A stretch of 64,000 nucleotides of DNA from JACRCT01 sp049841135 (GCA_049841135.1 JASGHK010000005.1:1736001-1800000), one strand, 5' to 3'. Numbered from the stretch's first letter, positions 34,685-45,147 are shown. The notes: generated by a model not told the origin, from the sequence alone. A program made the numbers and translations.

Positions 34685-35030
34685 CGCACCAGCTCCTTCT
34701 CGCTTCCCCACGCCGCGGCGCGACCTTAGACCCAAAGGCCGCGGCTGTCAGGGCTCGACTCCAGGCTGCGCCGGGACGCACGGCTCGCCGCTCCTCCCAG
34801 GAGGAACTCCACGAAGCCTCTCACCGTCGCCGGCTCGGCCTGCTCGAGGGAGGTGGGCGCGTCCCTGGACGCCGCGTCGGTCGGCCGAGACGCCGCAATG
34901 ACGCGGGACTCCGCGTCGGGCTCGGGCCCTGATGCATCTGGCTTCTCCATAGACGCGAGCCAGGCATTCTGGTCCCCGGACTTGGTAGCCTGAGGCGCGT
35001 CGGCAGGTCCAAAACGGAGGCGGGTCGGCG
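34685..35030. other. Intergenic stretch, possible remnant
   Basis: 346 bp with no confident gene. A minus-strand open frame (34726-34950) reads like the Asp/Ala-rich linkers of neighbouring lipoproteins (DASGPEPDAESRV) but has no signal peptide, no ribosome-binding site and no globular part; it may be a decayed lipoprotein end. The rest should hold the promoters of the divergent genes at 34684 and 35031. Confidence 0.3.
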
Positions 35031-35402
35031 ATGACTGACTTCCTATTCTCGTCGCAGCGATGCTTCCGGCTGTGGCTCTACACGGTGAGCCACCGGACCT
35101 TGTTGCTGAGAAGCGTCAAAGGCAAAGGAGCGACGACCCGAGTCGACATCATCTTCAAGCCGGTAAGCCAGCTGCGACTGCCCACGGAGCTCGACGGCAT
35201 TCGAGTGAGAGCGGTACTGCCTTCAGGCGCTACTCCAGAGGTGACCGCGCTCCTGGAGAAGTGCGGTCCAGACGAGAAGCTGTACTCGCTCTCGGGCGAC
35301 AACCTAGACGGCTGGGTCATGGCCGGCATGGTGGCATGGCACGAGGACGAGGGGGACTACGGCGATCCCAGTCATTTCAGCGTGCCGCGGATGGTTTGGT
35401 AG
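35031..35402 (+). CDS. Hypothetical protein, 123 residues
   Basis: No family recognised. ATG 35031 follows GGCGATG closely. Cytoplasmic, mixed alpha/beta, starting MTDFLFSSQRCFRLWLYT and containing RVDIIFKPVSQLRLPTEL and the acidic WHEDEGDYGDPSHFS tail. The small size, acidic C-terminus and isolated position recall immunity-type proteins, but this is only an impression. No toxin gene is adjacent. Confidence 0.55.
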   Translation: MTDFLFSSQRCFRLWLYTVSHRTLLLRSVKGKGATTRVDIIFKPVSQLRLPTELDGIRVRAVLPSGATPEVTALLEKCGPDEKLYSLSGDNLDGWVMAGMVAWHEDEGDYGDPSHFSVPRMVW

Positions 35403-35579
35403 AGCCACTGCTTACCGGCCCCCGCGTCGCTCTCAGGGGGTCGTGAAGTAGGAGTCCGAAGAGCTGCAAGGGCGAGGCCTGAGCGTCTCCCTCGAACGGG
35501 CGGTCCGCACACCCAGGCTGCCGTCCAGGACGGGAGCTGCCGGGTTGACATGTCACACCTCCACCGTCAGCCTTGAACC

Positions 35580-35970
35580 ATGGCAACTCGCTCCACAGAC
35601 CGCCGCCGTCTACGACAACGGCAGGCCAAGCAGGCACAGCGAAAGCGTGAGCGCGCCAGAGGGCTCGTCCATCTTCAGCTCGCGCTCCCGCAAGCGCTCG
35701 CCGCCAAGCTCCGCCACGCCAACAAGAACCCTGCCTTCCTCCCGGAGCTTCGAACGCTTCCTCGACACCCAGGTCGTCCGCGTCGCCGACTTTCCGGCCC
35801 TCAAGGAGATCGCCTGGAACCTCCACGATGACTTTCTCCCGGCGCGGCTGGCCTTCGCGCTCTACGAGCGCAACTGGAAGTACATCGACCATGCGCACAT
35901 GGACGCCCGAGAACGCGACTTCCTCGCGGCCCTGACCGACCGTTTCGGCGCCGGGATCATCAATGCCTAA
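35580..35970 (+). CDS. Antitoxin partner of the AbiEii-like protein, frameshifted
   Basis: Two frames joined near 35760: 35580 onward (MATRSTDRRRLRQRQAKQAQ, a basic helix, then LVHLQLALPQALAAKLRHAN) and the second (RVADFPALKEIAWNLHDDF, LAFALYERNWKYIDHAHMD, ALTDRFGAGII) to TAA 35970. The second half matches the small protein that commonly precedes nucleotidyltransferase toxins and ends with an ALYERNW-x-x-ID helix. It overlaps the toxin start by eight bases. About 130 residues after correction. An intact toxin beside a broken antitoxin would be lethal, so the shift is more likely a sequencing error. Confidence 0.7.
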
Positions 35971-36673
35971 GTTTCGCCGAGCCCAGCATCAGGCCGTCGA
36001 GAAGCTGGCCCAGGCACTCGACCGGGACTTCCTTCTCGACGCCCAATGCTTCCTCGGCGGAGGCACTCAGGTCGCCCTGACCCACGGTGAGTACCGCGAG
36101 TCTCTCGACTTGGACTTCCTCTGCTCGTCTCGTTCTGGATACCGAAAGCTTCGCGAGACTGTCACCGAGGGATCCCTCGGGAAGATCCTGGCGCGCCCGG
36201 TCCGACTGGCTCGAGACGTGAGAATCGCCAACGACGGCATCCGCGCCGTCCTCGACGTCGACGGCCATGCCATCAAGGTGGAGTTCATTCTCGAAGCTCG
36301 CCTCGACCTGCACGGGACCATACAGGAGCCACTCCACCTGCCCACCCTCGACTTCGATTTGGTGGTCGCCGAGGAGTTCCTCGCCAACACCGACCGTGGC
36401 CTCGACGACGCCACCTTCTCGAGGGACCTCGTGGATCTCGCCTATCTCGCCTACAACCACGGCCTCACCGCGCTCCGGCCAGGCCTGGCCCTGGCGCGCG
36501 ACGCTTACGGGAAGAAGCCCGTCGACCGCTGTCTAGGCCTCTCGCTCGCCAAGGTGACCGGGCCTGGAGCAACCAACAGGATCGCCAAGTCGCTCGGCAT
36601 CGACGACCCCGCCCCGCTCCGAAGTGGCCTCTCTCGACTCAAGAAGCTGCTCGTCCGGGACGTCGAGCGCTAG
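35963..36673 (+). CDS. AbiEii/AbiGii-like nucleotidyltransferase toxin
   Basis: 236 residues, ATG 35963 inside the end of the antitoxin. The nucleotidyltransferase core is FLGGGTQVALTHGEYRESLDLDFLC: GG-x-x-x with the metal-binding Asp-x-Asp (residues about 48-50), followed by strand VLDVDGHAIKVEFILEA with a third acidic residue. The C-terminal half is helical (EEFLANTDRG, DLVDLAYLAYNHGL). AbiEii-like toxins transfer nucleotides to tRNA or other targets and give abortive infection against phage. Type IV or VII-like toxin-antitoxin with the gene at 35580; target unknown. Confidence 0.85.
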   Translation: MPKFRRAQHQAVEKLAQALDRDFLLDAQCFLGGGTQVALTHGEYRESLDLDFLCSSRSGYRKLRETVTEGSLGKILARPVRLARDVRIANDGIRAVLDVDGHAIKVEFILEARLDLHGTIQEPLHLPTLDFDLVVAEEFLANTDRGLDDATFSRDLVDLAYLAYNHGLTALRPGLALARDAYGKKPVDRCLGLSLAKVTGPGATNRIAKSLGIDDPAPLRSGLSRLKKLLVRDVER

Positions 36674-36702
36674 CCACAGCCACTCGAGCTGCCCGCCGCG
36701 GA

Positions 36703-38022
36703 TCACGCCTTCTCGGACCTGCTCGGCGCCACCGCGACCGGCAGGTGGATCGTGAAGCGCGCCCCGCCGAGCGTGCTGGTGCCCGCCTCGATGCGGCCGC
36801 CGAGGTCCTCGATGTACTGGCGCGACAAGGCGAGCCCGAGCCCCGTGCCGTCCTTGCCCTTGGTGGTCGCGAACGGCTCGAACAGGCGCGGGAGGATGTC
36901 GGGCGAGAAGCCCGGGCCGCTGTCCTCGACGACCAGCGCCACGCAGCCATCCATCTGCGAGGCGCTGATCTTCACCACGCCCTGCTTCGCCAGCGGGCCG
37001 CGCGACTCCAGCGCATCCGCGGCGTTGACCAGCAGGTTCACCAGGACCTGCTCGACGCGCGGCCGGGGCACGAGCACCCGGGGGAGCGTCGCGGGCAGGT
37101 CGCGCTGGAGGCTGGCCACGCCCTTGAGCCGCATCGAGGCCAGGCGCAGCGCGCCGTCCACCAGCGCCGACACCTCGTGCTCCTGCGCTGCTTCCGGCTC
37201 GTTCCGGGCGAAGGCGCGCAGGTCCTCGACCAGGTGCGCGATGCGCTTCACGCCCAGCTCCACGTCGTGCAGCATCGGGTCAGCCTGGGGCGCGACGGCG
37301 TTGTCCTCCTTCATCATCGAGAGGTTCGCGGTCACCACCGAGAGCGGATTGCGCAGCTCGTGCGCCACCCCGGCCACCAGGGTCCCCAGGAGCGCCAGCC
37401 GCCCGTCGAGGTCGCGGGAGCGCTCGAGCTCTTCGAGGCGGCGCTTGGCCTGCGCCGCCTGGAGGAGCGCCGCGCTCTCCCGGCGCGACTGCTCGCGCTG
37501 GAACCACGAGCCCAGCGTCGCGTAGGTCGCGATCGCTCCGCTGCCGAGCAGCCAGAAAGCCACGCCGTACTTGCCGCCGCCCCAGTCGGTCATGGGTGCG
37601 CCGGTGACGATGACGCACAGGCCGCAGGCGAGCACGGCAATGGGGTCGTCGGGCACGACGATGGCGAAGATCAGCGGGAGCAGCGCGAAGAAGCCGCCGT
37701 AGACGCCGTGGTAGCCGCCGCTCGACCACACCAGAGCGCCGAAGCTGAGCGCCAGGACTGCGCCGAGGACTCGCAAGTAGCGGCTGCGTGCGGTCGGCGA
37801 CAGAGGGCGGCCGAGCAGCCAGGCGCTGCCGAGCAGCGCCACCGAGAGCACCGTGCGAGCGGCGAGCGCCTCCGCGCGGTGCGGCAGCTCCATGCTCGCG
37901 TCGGCGGCCAAGAAGAGGAGGTTTGCCGCCCCGAGCACGACCAAGAAGCCACGGCGCCCACGGAGCATCGACGCCGGCGCGCCGAGCTCATCGACTGGAG
38001 CCGCTGGGGACCGTGAGGCCAT
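36703..38022 (-). CDS. Membrane histidine kinase (MASE-like sensor)
   Basis: 439 residues. Six hydrophobic segments in the first 180 residues form a membrane sensor (GRRGFLVVLGAANLLFLAA; FFALLPLIFAIVVP; VAFWLLGSGAIATYA), then a short coiled coil, HisKA (GVAHELRNPLSVVTANL with the phosphorylated His), and HATPase with N box QVLVNLLVNAADAL, G1 EDSGPGFS, F box LFEPFATTKG and G2 GTGLGLALS. No response regulator is adjacent; the FixJ-type regulator at 47262 is 9 kb away and its link is unproven. GTG/ATG choice: MASRSPAAP at 38022 has no better alternative. Confidence 0.9.
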   Translation of the reverse strand: MASRSPAAPVDELGAPASMLRGRRGFLVVLGAANLLFLAADASMELPHRAEALAARTVLSVALLGSAWLLGRPLSPTARSRYLRVLGAVLALSFGALVWSSGGYHGVYGGFFALLPLIFAIVVPDDPIAVLACGLCVIVTGAPMTDWGGGKYGVAFWLLGSGAIATYATLGSWFQREQSRRESAALLQAAQAKRRLEELERSRDLDGRLALLGTLVAGVAHELRNPLSVVTANLSMMKEDNAVAPQADPMLHDVELGVKRIAHLVEDLRAFARNEPEAAQEHEVSALVDGALRLASMRLKGVASLQRDLPATLPRVLVPRPRVEQVLVNLLVNAADALESRGPLAKQGVVKISASQMDGCVALVVEDSGPGFSPDILPRLFEPFATTKGKDGTGLGLALSRQYIEDLGGRIEAGTSTLGGARFTIHLPVAVAPSRSEKA

Positions 38023-38210
38023 GGGCGGCGATCATCGCATCTCGCGCCGCCGGTGCCAGCTTCTGGCTCCACTTTGTGCCGAGGGTCCAAACCTTCGTCA
38101 CAACCGTTGGCCTTTCCACGCGGCGGACGGCGGGGCGGCGCCCTAAACGTGCGATCTCTCGTGAGGAACGCGGTGTGCACAGGTGAGGAGCCAGGCCGTT
38201 GGAGGAAGTC

Positions 38211-38372
38211 ATGGAGCCCGTGGCGCTCGCCGTCAGTACCCCGCTCACCACCGCCCCTTCGGGCGAGGCCAGCCTGCTCGTCGTCGGGGTGGCGGTCGCC
38301 GGCATCGTCCTGCTCGGCCTCGTGCTCCCTGTCGCCATCGCGACCTGGTGGATGGGCGGAGAGGAACGCTGA
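38211..38372 (+). CDS. 53-residue single-pass membrane miniprotein
   Basis: Too short for most gene finders. ATG 38211 sits four bases after GGAGGA, an excellent ribosome-binding site. The product begins MEPVALAVSTPLTTAPSG, has one hydrophobic helix (LLVVGVAVAGIVLLGLVLP then VAIATWW) and ends MGGEER, so it is probably an N-out or N-in small membrane protein. It is divergent from the histidine kinase (start 38022), 188 bp away. No family recognised; a regulatory or complex-stabilising role is typical for such proteins but not shown. Confidence 0.6.
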   Translation: MEPVALAVSTPLTTAPSGEASLLVVGVAVAGIVLLGLVLPVAIATWWMGGEER

Positions 38373-38550
38373 CAGACTGGTTAGCGGCCCTTCACGCGAC
38401 TGAGTGCCTTCACGTCCGCCTCGACGATTCCAGGAGAGGGCCACCCGGTTTGCACACGCACGGCCCCTGGCGGGTCTGTGTCCCGCTATCCTCGTCTCGA
38501 CCAGAATGCCCTGTTCGACCTCGAAGCCCCTCACAAGCGGAGCCGCGACG

Positions 38551-41500
38551 ATGACCTCCTCTCTCAAGCTCACCCTTCTCGCGGCGGCGATGCTCCTGGC
38601 GCTCTGCGCCTGCCCGCAGTCCGTGCCGCTCGATCCCGGGCGCGACGCCGGCCCCACCTGCAGCCACGCCTGCTCCGTCGGCGCCAAGGTCTGCGACGGC
38701 GAAGCGGCCCTGAAGACCTGCGAGGACGTGAACCAGGACGGCTGCCGCGAGTGGAAGACCACCGCGTGCCAGACCGGCGAGGCCTGCGTCGACGGCGCCT
38801 GCGTGCCCTCCTGCACCGACGGCTGCGCGGCCGGCACCAAGGTCTGCCTGAACCTGACGACCGTGCAGACCTGCGGCAACTACGACCCCGACAGCTGCCT
38901 GGAGCTCGGCGGCGAGACGGCCTGCGAGACGGGCCAGCACTGCGAGCAGGGCGCCTGCGTCCCCGACGGCACCACCTGCACCGACGAGTGCGTCCTGGGG
39001 ATCGCCGTCTGCGAGGGCGACGCGGTGCGCACCTGCGGCCAGTACGACGCCGACTCCTGCACCGACCTCTCCACGCCCTCGGCCTGCGACGTCGGCGCGA
39101 CCTGCCAGCTGGGCGTCTGCATCCCCGCCTGCACCAACACCTGCCCGGCGGCCGGCGAGGTCGCCTGCGACGGCAACGGCCTGAAGACCTGCGAGCTTCT
39201 CCCGCGCTGGCTGCCTCTCCTGGAGCCTCCCCACCGCCTGCCCCGCCGGCGAGACCTGCAGCGCCGGGAAGTGTGCCGCGACCTGCTCCGACGACTGCGC
39301 CGTCGCCGGCGATAGCTGCAGCGCCGACGGGACCGCGGTCGTCTCCTGCGGCGAGTTCGACGACGACACCTGCCTCGACCTGAAGGCGCCGGCGGCTTGC
39401 GGCCCCGGCTTCACCTGCCGCACCGGCAAGTGCGTCGCCACCTGCGCCGACGACTGCGCCATCAACCAGAAGCGCTGTGGCGCCGACGGCAAGAGCGTCG
39501 AGACCTGCGGCAACTACGACAGCGATCCCTGCCTCGAGTACGGCGGCGCCGCGACCTGCTCCGGCGGCGCGGCGTGCGTCGCCGGCGCCTGCCAGTCCGC
39601 CTGCGCCGACGACTGCACCGCGAACCAGGTCGAGTGCGTCCCGGGCCAGGCCGCCTTCCGCACCTGCGGCCAGTTCGACTCCGACAGCTGCCTCGACTGG
39701 TCGACGCCGACCCTGTGCCAGTCCTGGCAGGCCTGCAGCGCCGGCACCTGCGTCCTCGCCCCGCCGCCAGGGACGCTGCTCATCAACGAGGTCGTCTACG
39801 ACAGCTACTCGCCCTCCGCCGACGGCGCGCAGGGCACCGAGGTCTACCTCGAGCTGTGGGGCACCCCGCACCTGCCGCTCGACGGCTTCTCGGTCGTCGC
39901 GGTCAACGGCAACGGCGGCACCGACTACGCCACGCTCACGCTCGACGGCGCGACGGTGGGCGCCGACGGCTACTTCCTCATCGCCCACCCCTCGGGAGAC
40001 CCGGCGATCGTCGCGCTGGCAGAGATCACCAACGCGCTGGTCGACTTCCAGAACGGCCCGGATTCCTTGCAGGTGCGCTGGCACGGCCAGGTCGTCGATG
40101 CGCTCGCCTACGGAACCTTCACCGCCAGCGACGTGGCCAAGGGCGAGGGCACCCCGGCCCCTACCAGCGGCGCCGGCAAGAGCCTGAGCCGCGACGCGAA
40201 CCACCAGGACACCGGCAACAACGTCGCCGACTTCGCCGTCGCCACGCCCAGCCCGCGCGCCAGCGCCGTCTCCTGCACCGCGACCTGCCCGACGCTCGGC
40301 GCCACCGAGTGCGTGGGCCTGCAGGTGCGCACCTGCGCCGATCCCGACGGCGACGGCTGCGGCGACTGGAGCGCGCCGGGCGACTGCGCCGCCGGCCAGC
40401 GCTGCAGCGGCAGCGCCTGTGCCGTCTACGATCCCTGCTCGCCCAGCCCCTGCACCGAGGCCAACAAGTCGGTCTGCACCGCCTCGAACGGGGTCGCCAC
40501 CTGCTCCTGCGACACGGGCTTCAAGGCCGACGCCACCGGCGCCTGCGTGCGCATCGACCCGTGCAGCCCCAACCCCTGCACCGCCGCGCACCGCGCCCAG
40601 TGCCAGGCCGTCGGCGGCGTCGCGGTCTGCTCGTGCGACCCCGGCTACGGCGACGACGGCAACGGCAGCTGCGTCCAGGTCGACCCCTGCACGCCCAACC
40701 CCTGCACCGCCGCGCACCAGGGCGTCTGCACCGCCACCGGGCCGACGACCGCGGTCTGCTCGTGCGATCCCGGCTACGTGCCCAGCGGCACGGGCTGCGT
40801 CCTGGAGCAGACCTCCAGCTGCACGAACAGCCACACGGGCGACACCTTCGAGCCCGATGAGTGCCCCACCGACGCCAAGCTGGCGACGCTGCCGGCCAGC
40901 CAGTCGCGCACCTTCTCGCCGGCGGGCGACGTGGACTGGGTGGCGATCGACGCGGTCGCCGGGCACATCTACAACATCGTCGCCACCTCCTCGGGCTCGC
41001 CCGCGCCGGTGCCGCAGGTGCTCGTCTACGCCGCCGACGGCGCCACGGTCCTCTCCCAGCACACGCCGACTTCCGGCGTCAGCGCCACCGTGCGCATCAA
41101 GCTCGGCGCGGGCCGCTTCTACGTGAAGGTCCGCGCCAGCGTCACCACCGCCTCCGGGAGCTACTCGCTGGCCATCACCGACGACGGGGCCGACGACCAC
41201 AGCGACGTGATGGCCGGCGCGACCTCGCTGACTCCGACCGCGGCGGGCGCGACCGCCACCGGCGTCTTCCAGTTCGTGGGCGACGTCGACACCTTCGCCG
41301 TCCCGGTCGCGGCCGGCCACATCTACCGGGTCGAGGAGACCAGCGCGACCGACTGCTCCTTCAAGGCCCTCACCGCCGGCGCGGTGATGGCCGACTGGCG
41401 CGACAGCCCCGAGAGCCTGACTTTCAAGGCCGCCGCCAACGACACGGTCTACGTGCAGGTCCGGGCCTACTCCGGCAGCGGGCAGAGCTTCACGGTCAAG

Positions 41501-43144
41501 GCGACCGACCTGGGGCTCGACGACCACGGTGACGACATGGCAACCGCGACAGTGCTCGCGCCCAGCGCCGGCGGCACGTCGATCAACGGCGTCTTCCAGT
41601 TCCCCGGCGACGTCGAGGTCTTCTCGGTGCAGGCGACTGCGGGCCGCATCCTCAAGCTCGAGGAGACGAGCGGCACCGACGTCTACTTCCGCGTCTTCAC
41701 CGCCACCGGCGACCTCGTCGCCTGGCGCGACAGCCCCGAGCACCACGCCTGGCTGCCGACCACCACGGGGATCGTCTATCTGGCGGTTCAGCAGTACTCC
41801 GGCTTCGGCTCGAGCTTCACCGTGAAGGCGACGGACGTCGGCCTGGACGACCACGGCGGCGACGCGGCGACCGCGACCTCGCTCACGCCCACCTCGGCGG
41901 GAGCGACCGCGGCCGGCGTCTTCCAGTTCGTCGGCGACACCGACGTCTTCGCCGTCCCGGTCACCGCCGGCCACATCTACCGGGTGGAGGAGACGAGCTC
42001 GACGGACGTCTGGTTCAAGGTCTTCACCGCGGCCAAGGATCTCGTGGCCTGGCAGGACAGCCCGGAGAGCTACACCTTCCTCGCCACCGCGAGCGAGACG
42101 GTCTACGTCGCGGTCCAGCAATACTCGGGCTACGGGTCGAGCCTCACGGTGAAGGCGACCGACCTGGGCGTCGACGACTACGCCGGCGACATGGCGGGCG
42201 CCACCGCGCTCGCCGTGGGCGGCACCGTCACCGGCGTCTTCCAGTACCCGAGCGACCGCGAGGCGTTCGCGGTCGACCTCCAGGCCGGGCACATCTACCG
42301 GCTCGAGGAGACGAGCGGCACCGACGTCTGGTTCCGGGTCACCTCCGCCGCGGGCGACCTCCTCGCCTGGCAGGACAGCCCGGAGAGCTACACCTTCGAG
42401 AGCGCCACCGCGCAGACGGTGTACGTCATGGTCGAGCAGTACTCGGGCTTCGGGTTGAGCTTCACCGTGAAGGCGACCGACCTGGGCCTCGACGACCACG
42501 GCGACACGCCGGCCACGGGGACGCCGGTCGCGGTGGGGACCACGGCGACCACGACCTCCGGCAACGCGCAGTACCCGTCGGACTGGGACTGGCTGACCAC
42601 TCCGGTCGTCGCGGGGCACATCTACCGGTTCGGCGAGACGAGCGGCACCGACGTCTGGTTCCGCGTGGTCGACGCCGGCGGCACCGACGTCGTCTACCAG
42701 GACTCGCCGGAGTCGGTGACCTGGAAGTCGGGCGCCAGCGGGACCGCCGCCGTGGGTGTGCGGCCGTACTCCGGCTCGGTGACCAGCGCGGCCTGGTCGC
42801 TGGAGATGGTGGACCTGGGCGTCGACGACGTCGGCGACGACAAGGCGACGGCGAAGGCGCTCGTCGTGGGGACCGCCGCCGACGGCAACCTCCAGTTCCC
42901 GGCGGACGAGGACTGGTTCAAGTTCACCGTCACCGCCGCGGACACCTTCGCCTTCCAGTGCCTGACCACGGGCCTGGCGACCAGCGTCGCCATCTTCCCC
43001 AGCGGCTCGACCACCGCCCTCGCCAGCGGCGCGGGCACGAGCGGGGTGACCTTCACCGTGCCGGGGGCCGGCGACTACTACGTCCGGGTGAAGGCAGCCT
43101 CGAGCGGCGCGATGGGGGCGTACACGGTGCTGGTCCGCAACTAG
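38551..43144 (+). CDS. Cys-rich / lamin-tail / EGF / PPC-repeat lipoprotein, frameshifted
   Basis: About 1,530 residues across a one-base shift near 39205. Signal peptide MTSSLKLTLLAAAMLLALCAC (lipobox Cys). Six Cys-rich units of about 50 residues (CxxxCxxGxxxCxG, xTCGNYDxDSC), an LTD domain (TLLINEVVYDSY to NNVADFAVATPS), three EGF-like units (YDPCSPSPCTE; CSCDPGYGDD), then seven tandem pre-peptidase C-terminal-like (PPC) domains of about 107 residues, each with DDHGDDMATAT, VFQFPGDVEVFSV and IYRLEETSGTDVWF. PPC domains fold as jelly rolls and often bind surfaces. No protease domain is present, so the PPC array stands alone as a surface structure. The ATG lacks a strong ribosome-binding site. 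Confidence 0.85.
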
Positions 43145-43167
43145 GTTGGGACCTCAACCGAGGCAAG

Positions 43168-43202
43168 CCGGAGTCGAAGGCGGGCAGGCTCTTCGACTCC
43201 GG
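43168..43202. terminator. 12-bp-stem hairpin after the PPC-repeat gene
   Basis: Perfect stem CCGGAGTCGAAG / CTTCGACTCCGG with an eleven-base loop, 24 bases after the stop at 43144. There is no T-tract, so it is a possible rather than certain terminator. Confidence 0.45.
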
Positions 43203-43242
43203 GGCACTCGAGTTCTGGACGCTCGTTCTGGGTTGGCACAGA

Positions 43243-43260
43243 CTCCCGGCGTTCCGGGAG
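43243..43260 (+). promoter_or_regulatory. Hairpin covering the ribosome-binding site of the next gene
   Basis: CTCCCGG, loop CGTT, CCGGGAG. The right arm contains the GGGAG Shine-Dalgarno sequence six bases before ATG 43267. In this fold the site is buried, which could damp or regulate translation. Confidence 0.45.
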
Positions 43261-43266
43261 CCCCTC

Positions 43267-45147
43267 ATGCCCACGCGATCCGTCCTCTGCTTCGTTGTGC
43301 TCACGGCGCTCAGCGCCTGCTTCCAGCCGGTGGCGGAGGACCCGAACGTCGGCTGGCGCCGCGACACGGGTCCGGCGGTCCGGCGCGACGCCGGGTGGGC
43401 ACGCGAGGAGACCCTTGGCGCGTGCAGCGACGGCGTGGACAACGACGGCGACGGCGAGGTCGACTGCAAGGACCCCGACTGCTGGCTCTCCTGCAACCCG
43501 CCCGACGCCAGCCTGCCCCCGCCGGGCCGCGACGCCAGCACGCCTCCGCCGGGCCGCGACGCCAGCACGCCTCCGCCAGCACGCGACGCCGGCTGCAGCC
43601 CGGTCTGCCCCACCGGTCTGTGCGGGGACGACGGCTGTGGCGGCACCTGCAGCTGCAGCGGCGGGCAGACCTGCTTCTACAAGAAGTGCATCGACTGCCA
43701 CACGGCGAATTGCATCGGCCGTCAGTGCGGCGACGACGGTTGCGGCGGGACCTGCGGTACCTGCTCGGCTGGCACGACGTGCAGCGGCGCCGGCCAGTGT
43801 GTCCGGACGGTCTGCGATCCCCCGGTGGGTCCGTGCGGCGCGGACCAGTTCTGCGACACCAGCGCAACGGAACCCATCTGCGCGGAGATCTGCGATCCGC
43901 CCATGGGCTGCGCGCTCGGCGTGACCTGCGTCCACGACACGCCCAGCTCCGGTCACTGCCAGCTCCCGAAATGCAGCGATGAGAGCTGTGGGGAGGGCCA
44001 GCTGTGCAGGTCCATCGACGGCACGAATGAAGTCTGCACCTGCTACCCCGCCTACGTCGACGCCAGCGGCATCGAGCAGCAGGACACCTGCGCCGCCTTC
44101 GGAAAGGTCTGCGGGATGGACCTGGCGCAGCCGACGCTTCAGCCCGCCACGTGCCGTCTCCCCGGTGAGCTCGAGGACTGCAAGCCCGCGGTCGGCTGTG
44201 CCCCGCTGATGGACGGCGGACGCCTGGACTGCGTGGCCCTCACCGGCTCGAGCCTGTGCCTGCGCAGCTGCGAGAAGGGCGGCAAGACCGACGCGACGAT
44301 GTGCCGGCTCGACTACACCACCTGCTACGGGAGCCCAGTGAAGAACCACTGCTACGTCAACATCTGCGCCGACCCGAGCTGCACGGGAACGCCCGGCTGC
44401 AAGGAGGACACCGAGCGCGCCAAGTTCTTCAAGCCCTGCACCAACGTCACCGCTTGGGACTCGACCTGCGTGCCGTACCCGATGGGCGATCACATGGTCA
44501 TCGGTCTGTGCGTCCAGGGCGGAACGGCGGCGCACGGAGGCGAGTGCGACCCGAGCCTGACGCACTACGAGCCGTCGCCCTACTCCCGGCACTGCCCGCC
44601 GCCCCAGCTCGACTCGACCGGCGCGGTCGTCATGCCCGGAGAGCAGTGCCAGGCGCTGGAGTGGTCCCCGACCACGAGAGGGATCTGCCGCCCGATGTGC
44701 AACGCCTACAGCCCCTCGCCGGTCCCGGTGGCGACCTGTGGGGCTGGGCAGCTCTGCCTGGACATCACGCTCGACCCGCTGGTCGCGAAGACCTGGCTGG
44801 GACTGTGCGTCCCCCAGTGCGACTTGTTCGGAGCGGGGGTCTGCGGCTTCGACGTGCTGGGGAACAGGATGGGCTGCACGGCGAGCTACGACTACCAGGG
44901 ACCGGGGTGGTGCCGGGCGATGGTCGACGCGCCGTCGGGGGCGGGCGGGACGTGCAGCAGCCCCAGCGCGCAGGAGCCACGCAGCAGCTGCGGCGACCGC
45001 CTGGAGTGCCTGTCGGGAGAGTGCACCTCCTGGTGCCAGAGCGCGCAGTGCCCGGACCCGAACGCGCCCTGCCAGGCCTGCGGCGGCCGGCGGTGCGTGC
45101 AGATCGGCTCAGGACCGACGCCCGTGCAGATCTGCGAAGCGCCGTAG
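43267..45147 (+). CDS. Cys-rich lipoprotein with Asp-rich linker
   Basis: 626 residues. Signal peptide MPTRSVLCFVVLTALSAC with lipobox. The N-terminal MopE-like motif CSDGVDNDGDGEVDCKDPDC (Asp-rich, metal-binding type) is followed by three Pro-rich RDASTPPPG units encoded by a 33-bp tandem repeat, then Cys-rich modules (CGDDGCGGTCSCSGG, CGDDGCGGTCGTCSAG) and a 400-residue Cys-rich region with about 50 Cys and no recognised catalytic site. It is an exported, disulphide-stabilised surface protein. The small EF-Tu-tail-like gene is 72 bp downstream. Confidence 0.8.
   Translation: MPTRSVLCFVVLTALSACFQPVAEDPNVGWRRDTGPAVRRDAGWAREETLGACSDGVDNDGDGEVDCKDPDCWLSCNPPDASLPPPGRDASTPPPGRDASTPPPARDAGCSPVCPTGLCGDDGCGGTCSCSGGQTCFYKKCIDCHTANCIGRQCGDDGCGGTCGTCSAGTTCSGAGQCVRTVCDPPVGPCGADQFCDTSATEPICAEICDPPMGCALGVTCVHDTPSSGHCQLPKCSDESCGEGQLCRSIDGTNEVCTCYPAYVDASGIEQQDTCAAFGKVCGMDLAQPTLQPATCRLPGELEDCKPAVGCAPLMDGGRLDCVALTGSSLCLRSCEKGGKTDATMCRLDYTTCYGSPVKNHCYVNICADPSCTGTPGCKEDTERAKFFKPCTNVTAWDSTCVPYPMGDHMVIGLCVQGGTAAHGGECDPSLTHYEPSPYSRHCPPPQLDSTGAVVMPGEQCQALEWSPTTRGICRPMCNAYSPSPVPVATCGAGQLCLDITLDPLVAKTWLGLCVPQCDLFGAGVCGFDVLGNRMGCTASYDYQGPGWCRAMVDAPSGAGGTCSSPSAQEPRSSCGDRLECLSGECTSWCQSAQCPDPNAPCQACGGRRCVQIGSGPTPVQICEAP

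Noticed and set aside
34726..34950. A 74-codon minus-strand gene upstream of the glycosidase
   Set aside because: It resembles only the Asp/Ala linkers of neighbours, has no ribosome-binding site or domain, and overlaps the expected promoter.
38570..42619. 1,349-codon open frame antisense to the Cys-rich PPC lipoprotein
   Set aside because: Sequence is low-complexity Arg/Gly/Val; the opposite strand has a signal peptide, Cys-rich units and PPC domains, so this one is a shadow.
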